Shown here: one piece after another, positions 1-6,277 of the stretch | Numbering within the stretch: position 1 is the first letter of the stretch | Layout: every line of letters begins with the position of its first letter | From: Candidatus Aminicenantota bacterium | GTDB lineage: Bacteria > Acidobacteriota > Aminicenantia > Aminicenantales > Aminicenantaceae | NCBI GenBank assembly: GCA_004378665.1 | Contig: SOIA01000393.1 | Span: 1-6,288 of the forward strand | Reading direction: 5' to 3' | DNA: 6,288 bases | Translations under genes and position numbers: made by a program | The notes under the pieces: model-generated | Database searches by the model: none | What the model was told of the DNA's origin: nothing | What the model saw: only the letters and a program-made list of their open reading frames with translations

Positions 1-792
1 CGCGGAGGGATGAGAAACCCAGGCAGCCAGATGGCCTTTTGCCGGTTTGCCGGTTCTCGGGTCGATGATATGCTTGCCCTTAACCTCGGTGCCGGAACCG
101 CTCAAGGCTCTGTCCTTTAGAAAAAATTCTTTCGGGGATTGAGCGCACTCCCAGGTGCCTCCGATCCCGACTGGCCAATCCTTTGTCTTGGAGACACTGT
201 CAGGGGGAACGCCAACCGCCAGTGCTGAACTGGTCCCGCCATGGACCAGCGCGTTATCAATGTCCCAATCGGACAGGATCTCGAGGGTTTTATCCAGAGC
301 ATATCCTTTCCCGATGCCTCCAAGGTCCAGGTGAACATGCTCCGCTTGAGCCTTAGTATCGCCCGGACGGATTTTGACCTGGTATCCTTGAGGAGTCCGG
401 GAGAGGTCAATCAATCCCATTCTATTAGTTTTCAATTTTCGGTGTTTCGGGACATTGCCCTCCTTGTATTTTACCAGAGAGCCGATGTTGACATCAAAAG
501 CCCCGCGGGTCTGAGATTGGATCGAGCTGGCCGTTTCGAGACACTCGTAAGTCTCGACACCAATCAAAAGGGATTGACCGGGCTTGAGGCTGTTGATCTG
601 CCCGATATCGCTACCGGGATTGAAGCGGCTGAAGAGATTTTCGATCCGGTCGATCTCGGAAAATACAGCCTGAGAAACCTGACGGCTGTAAGTCTCGTCT
701 TTTCCGGCGATCAGGAGCTCAAAGGTTGTCCCCATAGCATGATGAGCAAACCGGAAGACAGACTCACCCCTGGAATCATCACTTTTTATCAT
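1..792 (-). CDS. apbE: ApbE-type FAD:protein FMN transferase, C-terminus cut off by the window edge
   Basis: Partial: 264 codons, open in one frame from ATG at 792 to base 1. ApbE enzymes use FAD and Mg2+ to attach FMN covalently to a Ser/Thr of partner redox proteins. Motifs in order: AMGTTFELL (19-27), FSRFNPGSDIGQIN (54-67), RGAFDVNIGSLV (96-107), DLGGIGKGYALD (156-167), VHGGTSS (183-189, where many members have GGN), ALSGSG (229-234) and HIIDPRTGKPA (241-251). About 50-80 residues are missing, including the DAxxTA segment that supplies Mg2+ ligands. The start overlaps the cytochrome b gene by 14 bases and has only a weak upstream GG-rich stretch. The frame continues upstream to a stop at 885-883 with no ATG or GTG and only a TTG at 813-811, so ATG-792 is preferred. 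No signal peptide or lipobox is visible, unlike classic lipoprotein ApbE. No FMN acceptor motif (S/T-G-A-T type) is found in the other four proteins. Confidence 0.92.
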   Translation of the reverse strand, partial: MIKSDDSRGESVFRFAHHAMGTTFELLIAGKDETYSRQVSQAVFSEIDRIENLFSRFNPGSDIGQINSLKPGQSLLIGVETYECLETASSIQSQTRGAFDVNIGSLVKYKEGNVPKHRKLKTNRMGLIDLSRTPQGYQVKIRPGDTKAQAEHVHLDLGGIGKGYALDKTLEILSDWDIDNALVHGGTSSALAVGVPPDSVSKTKDWPVGIGGTWECAQSPKEFFLKDRALSGSGTEVKGKHIIDPRTGKPAKGHLAAWVSHPSA

Positions 793-1453
793 TGACCCGG
801 CTGAAATAGGCAAAAGCGATCGCTGACAGCAGAGAAACCAATGCGCTGTATCTATGGACTTCGAAAAAGTCCAGTTGAATGATCAAGGAGAAGTAGGGCA
901 GCATCAAGGTCAGCGCTGTGACGATCAGGCAGAGTCCTGAAGCGACAAAGACCCAAAAGAAGATTGGGGACCACGGAAGAGCGGCTTTTCCCCCAGAGGC
1001 CGGAGTATCTTTGCCCTGCGCCGGCTCATCCGCATCCAACCTGTAATGCCGGGCCCGCAGGATTGTTGCCAAGGGAAGACAAACCGCGAATAAACCGCCC
1101 ATCGTGAAATGAAGGAGAAGGAAAGAGCCAAACAGCCTCTGAGAACTCAGCAGGGCAAAGAGAAATCCACTGGCTGCAAGAAGACAGTAGCTTATTCCCA
1201 GACAGAGGATGACCCATCGTTCTCTGGCCGGGTGGCGGAGGATGATCCATTGATTATATCTCTCTTTCCAGCCCTTGATCCCGGCTGATTGTAAAAATTT
1301 GAATATCCGGTGGAAGAGCCATGAGAGATAGCCTGCTGCAGAAGAGCTGCCGGAACCTTTTCCGGATGCATCTTGTGATTTTCTGAAACGATGGAGTGTC
1401 AGCGCAAAGATCAGTCCCAGCACAGACGCCGCGGAGATGATGCGGAATATCAC
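779..1453 (-). CDS. Putative b-type cytochrome membrane subunit (formate dehydrogenase gamma / cytochrome b561-like)
   Basis: Complete, 224 residues, starting at GTG (shown by a strong GGAGG 5 bases upstream), overlapping the cytochrome c stop by 4 bases (GTGA). About five membrane helices are visible: 3-20, 80-101, 108-131, 163-188 and 198-217. The layout from 72 on resembles four-helix cytochrome b subunits of dehydrogenases: a basic RHPARERW segment entering a helix with AASGF, a second helix with LLLHFTMGG (His115), and a last helix beginning EVHRYSAL (His200). His115 and His200 are plausible axial ligands of one heme b. The other two histidines that full di-heme members carry (start of the first core helix, and about 14 residues after His200) are hydrophobic here. 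A Gly/Ser/Lys-rich loop lies at 25-40. Expected role: pass electrons between the quinone pool and the neighbouring heptaheme cytochrome. Membrane nature is certain, the heme assignment is inference, and a non-heme anchor protein is the main alternative. Confidence 0.75.
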   Translation of the reverse strand: MIFRIISAASVLGLIFALTLHRFRKSQDASGKGSGSSSAAGYLSWLFHRIFKFLQSAGIKGWKERYNQWIILRHPARERWVILCLGISYCLLAASGFLFALLSSQRLFGSFLLLHFTMGGLFAVCLPLATILRARHYRLDADEPAQGKDTPASGGKAALPWSPIFFWVFVASGLCLIVTALTLMLPYFSLIIQLDFFEVHRYSALVSLLSAIAFAYFSRVNDKK

Positions 1454-3792
1454 GGCTGCCTCCTTTTTTCTATCAGCCCGGTGAATCTCGCCAGGGCCAG
1501 CAGAACCCCAAGGAGCAGCATGGAGCCAACGATCAGAGCCGAGATAAACAGGGCTACTTTAAACGCCGGACGGATTCTAAACGAGAGGCCGAAAAGCTTT
1601 TGATACGGCTTGTCCAACCCCATGAGGGAATGAGCGGAGCGCACGGCGACTTTCTTGGTCAGGAGAGGCCCGTCGCCCGTCATGCTGTTGAAAAAGAAAA
1701 CAGATCCCTCTGTATGGCAGTCTGTGCAGTCTTTTATGCCGAGGGACTGCTGGGCCGGACGCACCTGATGAGCCAGCGGCCAGATGACCGGTTCGGCGGC
1801 AGCGTGATCGGCGGCAAAAAGATTCCCGGCCTCATCGAGCTGGAACATCTTCCCGCCCGATACATAGAAGAATTTCTTGGCTGCTCCGGATTCCTGGGGA
1901 TTTTCCAGGCTGGACAGGGATTTGAGAACACGCTCGACCTGCTCCTCGGTCAAGGTGTGCTCCTCCCCCACAGTCGCCACGGCTGTGCGAACGTCAAATT
2001 CAGAGACAATCGGTTGTGTCTTATTCTCATGAAACCAGCAGAGCTGAGGAGTGTTTACAGTCTTTCCCGGAGACTCTGTTTTATCCAGGTAGCCCTCCAC
2101 GACCATGTACATCGCATCTTTATGAATTAGAGCTGGTTGGCCTGGAGAATCACTGATGGTTGCTAGGGATTCGAGTGCTTTCTGGATGCGGGTTTCTGTG
2201 TCGACATCCGGCTCTTCTGCTTCGGGATCGAATTCCGGGATAAGCGGTGCTATCTCGCCGTTTATCTTTATCACCCACAGGATTTCCGAAGGCACTTCCT
2301 CTCCTGGATAGAGTGATGCGTCGAGCCTGCGGTCCACGTTGAGTTCATAGACTTTTCCGGATGCGACAAGAGCAGGAATTCCCTCGATCCCGGAATACAG
2401 CGTGAAGGCAGTCAAGACCTCGGCAATATTCTCCTCAGAAGCCAGGATATCACCCGCGGCTTCTTCCACTTCAGCCGGTTTGAGGAGCTTAATGGTGTCT
2501 CCTTCTCTCTCTCCCCAGAAGGCCGGCCACATCAGGCGGTGAGGTGTGATTTTCCCGGTCCGGTCTCTGACAAACACGGGCTCGATGATATGGGGGAGTT
2601 CGGTGAACCACTGAGCGACTCCATAGATACCGAGCCGGTTGGCCCGGGACGTCCGGACTCGGTTGAAATTCTTCGACGGGACAGGTCCCGAGTGACAGAC
2701 AGTGCAGGAGAGTTTCTCAAAATGCACAGCGGGGATGCCTGAATGCTTGGGGTAGGGCGCTCCCAGACGGCCTGAAGTTGAACCTCCCCTCCGGGAGAGA
2801 TCTTCGCCGATATGACATCCTCGACAGGTGAAATCAGCGATCTCACTGTTCTGAGATTCTTCGGCTTCTCCTTCGTATCCACGGATCATGGCATGACTGA
2901 TATCATTCCGGTGACAGTCGACGCACTTCATTCCTGCCGCGGAATGGATATCTTCTTTGATGCTGTATTTTTTGGTGCCGACCGGATAGACCGAATGGCA
3001 TACGAGACAACGCAGATCATCCGGTTTATTGGCAATATCGAAAAACACACGGTGCTTGCTGTCGAATATTTCAGGTCTGTAACGGATGGATGGGACCACG
3101 GCCCATTCGGTGTCATCGGGATTGGGGCCATCGTAGATATCCCAGGTTCCAGGCAGACGGGATGCCATTCCCCCGACCTCGCCAAAACCTGAAGCTGCGG
3201 TGGCTGCCCAGCGAAAATTGTGACGCAACACCTGTTTTGCCCACTCACTGTGGCTCTGCATCCTTGAGGCGTTGTGACAGCCCATACAGTTGATCTCGAG
3301 TTTTCCGGAAACGTTCCATCGGGATTCCGGGCTGGTTTCATCACTTCGGGGCTCTGCCATACCTCCACCCGACATATGCCTGCCGAACAACAGAGTGAAA
3401 TCCCATGGAGTCAGGCCCAGTTGTTGAGGATTCCACATCCGTTCCCAGGAACGGTAAGACAATGGAAGAACGGTCCCGGTTTTGGGCTCCACCCAGACCC
3501 AGGGTTCTCCAGTCCGGCCGTGCTGGGATGAAGAGGCGGCGTTGAAATGCCATCCTTCCTGGATGAGTGTGTAATCATGGCAGGGCGCGCAGGAGTATCG
3601 TGCGGAATAAGGCAGTGGATAGGGTTCTGAGGGAAGGATGGGCTGGTCGAATTCGTCTTTTAAAGGGATTTGATGCACCGGGGTGGTGCGGCTTCCGTCC
3701 CATTTTTGGTTTTTCTGGTCAGTCTGGGCTTCGAGGGAAATCAGCGCTGCCAGGCTGATCAGAATGAAGAGAAATATTGCTTTATGCTTCAT
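1450..3792 (-). CDS. Membrane-anchored heptaheme c-type cytochrome with a repeated insert
   Basis: Complete, 780 residues. Start ATG overlaps the previous stop (ATGA) with no strong ribosome site, so it probably relies on coupled translation. A Sec signal occupies about 1-22 (MKHK, then a hydrophobic run ending LEAQ). Seven CXXCH motifs are present: CAPCH 68-72, CMGCH 169-173, CLVCH 262-266, CVDCH 290-294, CRGCH 323-327, CTVCH 363-367 and CTDCH 689-693. Hemes 3-6 are closely spaced (28, 33 and 40 residues), as in an electron wire. Residues 368-688 lack heme motifs and seem to contain three ~80-residue repeats. The last heme follows WPLAHQVRPAQQSLG (671-685). One transmembrane helix (about 744-770) and a basic tail (EKRRQP) anchor it, leaving the hemes outside the cytoplasmic membrane. 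With the adjacent cytochrome b it could form a quinol oxidising or quinone reducing complex. I cannot place it in a named family; catalysis of its own (octaheme-reductase-like) is not excluded. Confidence 0.95.
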   Translation of the reverse strand: MKHKAIFLFILISLAALISLEAQTDQKNQKWDGSRTTPVHQIPLKDEFDQPILPSEPYPLPYSARYSCAPCHDYTLIQEGWHFNAASSSQHGRTGEPWVWVEPKTGTVLPLSYRSWERMWNPQQLGLTPWDFTLLFGRHMSGGGMAEPRSDETSPESRWNVSGKLEINCMGCHNASRMQSHSEWAKQVLRHNFRWAATAASGFGEVGGMASRLPGTWDIYDGPNPDDTEWAVVPSIRYRPEIFDSKHRVFFDIANKPDDLRCLVCHSVYPVGTKKYSIKEDIHSAAGMKCVDCHRNDISHAMIRGYEGEAEESQNSEIADFTCRGCHIGEDLSRRGGSTSGRLGAPYPKHSGIPAVHFEKLSCTVCHSGPVPSKNFNRVRTSRANRLGIYGVAQWFTELPHIIEPVFVRDRTGKITPHRLMWPAFWGEREGDTIKLLKPAEVEEAAGDILASEENIAEVLTAFTLYSGIEGIPALVASGKVYELNVDRRLDASLYPGEEVPSEILWVIKINGEIAPLIPEFDPEAEEPDVDTETRIQKALESLATISDSPGQPALIHKDAMYMVVEGYLDKTESPGKTVNTPQLCWFHENKTQPIVSEFDVRTAVATVGEEHTLTEEQVERVLKSLSSLENPQESGAAKKFFYVSGGKMFQLDEAGNLFAADHAAAEPVIWPLAHQVRPAQQSLGIKDCTDCHTEGSVFFFNSMTGDGPLLTKKVAVRSAHSLMGLDKPYQKLFGLSFRIRPAFKVALFISALIVGSMLLLGVLLALARFTGLIEKRRQP
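1459..1465 (-). promoter_or_regulatory. Strong ribosome binding site that fixes the GTG start of the cytochrome b gene
   Basis: The transcribed strand reads AAGGAGG followed by CAGCC and GTG at 1453. This near-perfect Shine-Dalgarno with 5-base spacing lies inside the end of the cytochrome c gene. It justifies the GTG start and suggests that the membrane subunit is translated efficiently on its own as well as by coupling through the GTGA overlap. Confidence 0.85.
1834..2529 (-). repeat. Three diverged ~80-residue protein repeats inside the heptaheme cytochrome
   Basis: Cytochrome residues 422-653 appear to hold three copies of one unit, with starts near Trp422, Trp506 and Trp586 (spacing 84 and 80). 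Each copy has a Trp near its start, then a helix with acidic residues and an I/V-x3-L pair (Ile456/Leu460, Ile536/Leu540, Val619/Leu623), a variable loop, and a strand: ALVASGKVYEL (474-484), ALIHKDAMYMV (554-564), FYVSGGKMFQL (642-652). The copies are divergent and were aligned by eye, so homology is likely but not proven. They fill the heme-free stretch between hemes 6 and 7. Confidence 0.6.
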
Positions 3793-5162
3793 GCTTTAAA
3801 GTGCTCGGGCCGGAAACGTAAATAACGCCGGGTTTCAATCACTTCATTCGTTTTGAGTACCGCCACCGCGCTTTCGTAGGCGATTTCGGGCGGGCAGTTG
3901 AGAGGAGTGCCGTGGAGGACAGCATTGAAAAAGTTTTCCAGATGAGGCTGATGGGCAGGCTTGGCCATTTCCACGGGAATCGGCCATCGGCCCGCCTCAG
4001 CGGTCACCCGGACATCCAGGAAGATATTCTTGGTATCCACCTTCTGGATGGGCGGTGCCTCGGATTTCAGGTATCCCTGCTTGACCAGCGACTCCCATTC
4101 AGGGGCATGCGCTTCCCGCATGGCCCAGTTCCCTCTCTGGGGAACCTCGGATATCACGAGAGAGCCGTTTTCGCCCATGAATGCCTCGTAAAAACCCCCG
4201 TGTTTGGTCGTGGTTTGGACCTGGTAAAGGCCGCGGGCTGTTCCTTTTTTTGTCTTGAACTCATAGATGGCCATGGCATTGTCATACCACTGCCAGTTTT
4301 TATAATAATCGATTCCGCCGCTGGCCATTACGGACGAAGGATTCACTCCGTACACCCAGCTGAAGAGGTCGATCTGGTGCGAGCCCAGGTCCACCAGCGG
4401 TCCCCCGCCGTACTTTTTAAACAGGCGCCAGTTCCTGAATTCAGTCATGGAGGCGTATCCGAATTTCTCCAGCTTGCCCTGGTCCATGGTGTATTGTTTG
4501 GGCCAGCCCAGCATGTCACTCTTGGCCCGGTTCCACTGAGCATAGACAGCATTGATGCGGCCCAGTATATTTTTTTCATGGATCAGACGGTCGATGGCAT
4601 GGATATACCGGGGATTGCTCCGGCGTTGGTGCCCGACCTGCAGAAGCTTGCCCGTCTTCCTTGCGGTCTGGACCAATGTCTTGGCTTCAGCGAGAGAGTT
4701 GGACATCTCTTTTTCACAGTAGACATGGAAGCCAGCCTCCATGCAGGCATTGGCGTGTTCCGCATGCATCCAGTCCGGAGTGGCCACGATCACCGCATCC
4801 AGTCCCTTCTCTTGACTCAGTAAATCCCGGTAGTCTTCATAAACATTGACGTCATGCCCGTATTTTTTGAGGTACCGGCTGGCATACCGCTGACTGTATT
4901 CCCAGATATCGCAGACCGCGACAAACCGGATCCCGGGAATGCGGAGGCATGACTCGATCAATACACGGCCCTGTGTGCCTGCGCCGATGAGAGCCACTTT
5001 GAGTTCGGCTGGTTTTTTATCTTCCTGTGTCTTTCCGGAAAGAGAAGTTCCGGTCAGCGCTCCTCCTGCCAGGGCCGCACTCAGTCCTGCCGAAGCAGAG
5101 GATTTGAGAAAGTCCCTGCGGGAAAACTTTTTTCCTTGACCCGTGTTTTTTAAATCAGACAT
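3789..5162 (-). CDS. Tat-exported Gfo/Idh/MocA family NAD(P)-dependent sugar oxidoreductase
   Basis: Complete, 457 residues, ATG start with a moderate AAGGG site 4 bases upstream, stop TGA. Residues 1-43 form a Tat signal: SRRDFLK at 14-20 followed by an Ala/Gly/Leu-rich segment. The Rossmann fold starts at about 54 with the dinucleotide motif GAGTQG (60-65); Asp85 after the second strand (VAVCD) favours NAD over NADP. The usual CEKP motif reads CEKE (149-152), keeping the catalytic Lys151 but replacing the Pro. The C-terminal substrate domain shows GGGPLVDLGSHQIDLFSW (252-269) with the family's conserved Asp258 and His262. Related enzymes oxidise or reduce sugar hydroxyls; exported members such as glucose-fructose oxidoreductase hold their cofactor tightly. 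The last bases overlap the cytochrome start as ATGA, so translation is coupled. Substrate unknown; oxidation of a glycoside or cyclitol is the leading guess. Family and Tat signal are sure, periplasmic location is strong inference. Confidence 0.95.
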   Translation of the reverse strand: MSDLKNTGQGKKFSRRDFLKSSASAGLSAALAGGALTGTSLSGKTQEDKKPAELKVALIGAGTQGRVLIESCLRIPGIRFVAVCDIWEYSQRYASRYLKKYGHDVNVYEDYRDLLSQEKGLDAVIVATPDWMHAEHANACMEAGFHVYCEKEMSNSLAEAKTLVQTARKTGKLLQVGHQRRSNPRYIHAIDRLIHEKNILGRINAVYAQWNRAKSDMLGWPKQYTMDQGKLEKFGYASMTEFRNWRLFKKYGGGPLVDLGSHQIDLFSWVYGVNPSSVMASGGIDYYKNWQWYDNAMAIYEFKTKKGTARGLYQVQTTTKHGGFYEAFMGENGSLVISEVPQRGNWAMREAHAPEWESLVKQGYLKSEAPPIQKVDTKNIFLDVRVTAEAGRWPIPVEMAKPAHQPHLENFFNAVLHGTPLNCPPEIAYESAVAVLKTNEVIETRRYLRFRPEHFKA

Positions 5163-5166
5163 TTTA

Positions 5167-5174
5167 CCCTTCTT
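5167..5174 (-). promoter_or_regulatory. Ribosome binding site of the Gfo/Idh/MocA gene
   Basis: AAGAAGGG on the transcribed strand, 4 bases before ATG-5162. It is moderate in strength and consistent with the start that places the twin-arginine motif at residues 15-16. A later start would destroy the Tat signal. Confidence 0.65.
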
Positions 5175-5185
5175 AAAAAGATATT

Positions 5186-5193
5186 ATCTATCC
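5186..5193 (-). promoter_or_regulatory. Leader motif GGATAGAT, copy before the Gfo/Idh/MocA gene
   Basis: GGATAGAT lies 23 bases before ATG-5162 and is followed by an A/T-rich stretch containing CTTTTTAA. The same 8-mer with a similar tail (CTTTAA) precedes the isomerase gene. It may be a common regulatory site or may be chance; two copies are too few to decide. Confidence 0.25.
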
Positions 5194-5256
5194 GGTCACT
5201 CTAACCGGTTTTTCTGAAAGAAGCCGGCTGAGGCATATTGCTCAAGCTTGACCGGC

Positions 5257-6246
5257 CTATTCTTTCATATCTTTATCAAATGCCACTTCTGACGGTGAAA
5301 AGTTTATCCCTTTGATGAACTCCAGCGATTCCTGGGCACCGAATTCGCGGTCCATCCCGTTATCTTCCCATTCCACGGACAGCGGACCCTGGTATCCAAT
5401 ATCGTTGAGCTCCCGGATGATCTCCTCGAAGTTCACATCCCCGTGTCCCAGAGACCGGAAATTCCATCCCCGTCTCAGGTCTCCGAATGGAAGGTGAGAG
5501 CCGAGGATTCCGGCCTTTCCATCCAGGGTGACGGCCACATCCTTCATGTGTGTATGGTAGATCCGGTCCGCAAACTCACGGATGAACAGATGGGGCTCCA
5601 TTCCCTGCCAGAGCAGGTGACTCGGGTCAAAATTCAAGCCCAGTGTCGGCCGGTGTTCGAAGACCTCCATCAGCTTCTGTGTCGTATACAGGTCAAAGGC
5701 GATCTCTGTGGGATGAACTTCGAGTGCGAATTTCACTCCGCATTTGTCGAACTCATCGAAAATCGGTGTCCAGAGCTTATGGATTGTCTTGAAGCCCTCT
5801 TCGACCATCTCATCGCTTGTCGGCGGAAAAGAATACCAGAATTTCCAGATCGGGGATCCCATGAACCCGTTCACCACCTTGCAGCCCATATTCTTGGCTG
5901 CGTTGGCTGTGGCTTTCATCTCTTCTGCGGCCCATTCCCGGAGTTCATCAGGTTTGCCTTTGACTTCATCCGGAACAAACACATCCAGCCGTTCGTCATA
6001 CCGGTCGCCCACACACTGTCCGGCAAGATGCGCGCCCAGAGCCCAGCATTTCAGTTTATGTTTTTCCAGTGTCTTTTTTTTCTCTTCCACGTATCCAGTG
6101 TCTGAGGCGGCTTTCCGCACTTCCATGTGGTCTCCCCAGCAGGCGATCTCCAGGCCGTCATAGCCCCATGCGCCGGTTTTTTTGCAGATATCTTCAAAGG
6201 GCAAATCCGCCCATTGCCCCGTAAATAATGTCACAGGTCTCGCCAT
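5257..6246 (-). CDS. Sugar phosphate isomerase/epimerase-like TIM-barrel protein (xylose-isomerase-like, AP endonuclease 2 fold)
   Basis: Complete, 329 residues, ATG start behind an excellent AGGAGG site, stop TAG. The family comprises cytoplasmic or exported metal-dependent (beta/alpha)8 enzymes that isomerise, epimerise or cleave sugars, keto-sugars and inosose-type compounds. The expected metal ligands are visible: Glu176 in ALEVHPTE, Asp207 in NFDPSHL, His233 in HTHMKD and Glu292 in VEWED, with His178 and His210 beside them as likely substrate or metal contacts. The early strand with GYDGLEIACWG (28-38) is also typical. Length is slightly above the usual 260-300 because of inserts around 80-100 and 130-145. 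There is no signal peptide, so a cytoplasmic location is predicted. It sits 94 bases upstream of a Gfo/Idh/MocA oxidoreductase, a pairing common in keto-sugar, inositol and 3-keto-glycoside catabolism. Family very sure; substrate and exact reaction (isomerase, epimerase, dehydratase or keto-glycoside lyase) cannot be read from sequence. Confidence 0.93.
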   Translation of the reverse strand: MARPVTLFTGQWADLPFEDICKKTGAWGYDGLEIACWGDHMEVRKAASDTGYVEEKKKTLEKHKLKCWALGAHLAGQCVGDRYDERLDVFVPDEVKGKPDELREWAAEEMKATANAAKNMGCKVVNGFMGSPIWKFWYSFPPTSDEMVEEGFKTIHKLWTPIFDEFDKCGVKFALEVHPTEIAFDLYTTQKLMEVFEHRPTLGLNFDPSHLLWQGMEPHLFIREFADRIYHTHMKDVAVTLDGKAGILGSHLPFGDLRRGWNFRSLGHGDVNFEEIIRELNDIGYQGPLSVEWEDNGMDREFGAQESLEFIKGINFSPSEVAFDKDMKE

Positions 6247-6250
6247 GATC

Positions 6251-6257
6251 TCCTCCT
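6251..6257 (-). promoter_or_regulatory. Ribosome binding site of the isomerase gene
   Basis: AAGGAGGA on the transcribed strand, with AGGAGG (6257-6252) 5 bases before ATG-6246. It is among the strongest sites in the window and sets this start with confidence. Only 42 bases of leader are visible before the right edge, so the promoter of the operon, or an upstream gene, lies outside. Confidence 0.85.
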
Positions 6258-6277
6258 TTTTTATTGTATCATTAAAG

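Larger units (their letters stand above)
5163..5256 (-). other. 94-base intergenic spacer with clustered CCGG-centred palindromes
   Basis: This is the only real gap in the operon. It contains an imperfect hairpin CCGGT-7-ACCGG (5192-5208), the 8-base palindromes AACCGGTT (5203-5210) and AGCCGGCT (5222-5229), which could also pair with each other (six pairs with one G-U, loop near 12 bases), and TCAAGCTTGA (5242-5251) just after the isomerase stop. The U-rich run after the hairpin is interrupted (AUAGAUAAUAUCUUUUUAAG), so it is not a convincing terminator. An mRNA processing or stability element, an operator or an attenuator would all fit. Confidence 0.4.

Noticed and set aside
38..53. Tandem 8-base direct repeat tttgccgg
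   Set aside because: It lies in the conserved DPRTGKPAKG coding segment of ApbE and is explained by similar codons.
241..795. 184-codon open frame on the plus strand
   Set aside because: Antisense to the ApbE gene, which reads continuously with its full set of motifs; no domain seen in the plus-strand product.
811..813. Alternative TTG start for ApbE with a 7-residue extension
   Set aside because: No ribosome site precedes it, and the extension adds no signal peptide; ATG-792 is simpler.
2028..2040. Possible eighth, degenerate heme site (Cys585-Trp-Phe-His588) in the cytochrome
   Set aside because: It has a single Cys and CxxH rather than CXXCH, and the Trp beside it fits the start of a protein repeat, so covalent heme attachment is not supported.
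3912..4823. 303-codon open frame on the plus strand
   Set aside because: It lies wholly antisense to the Gfo/Idh/MocA gene, whose protein shows all family motifs; the plus-strand translation has no recognisable domain and reflects codon bias of the real gene.
5170..5208. Rho-independent terminator between the isomerase and the oxidoreductase
   Set aside because: The stem is only five pairs and the following U-rich tract is interrupted by A and G, then runs into a ribosome site.
5443..6105. 220-codon open frame on the plus strand, and other plus-strand frames such as 1600-2130
   Set aside because: Antisense shadows of the isomerase and cytochrome genes without ribosome sites or recognisable domains.
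6263..6268. TACAAT as a -10 box before the isomerase
   Set aside because: It is close to the start codon and any -35 would lie beyond the right edge, so it cannot be assessed.
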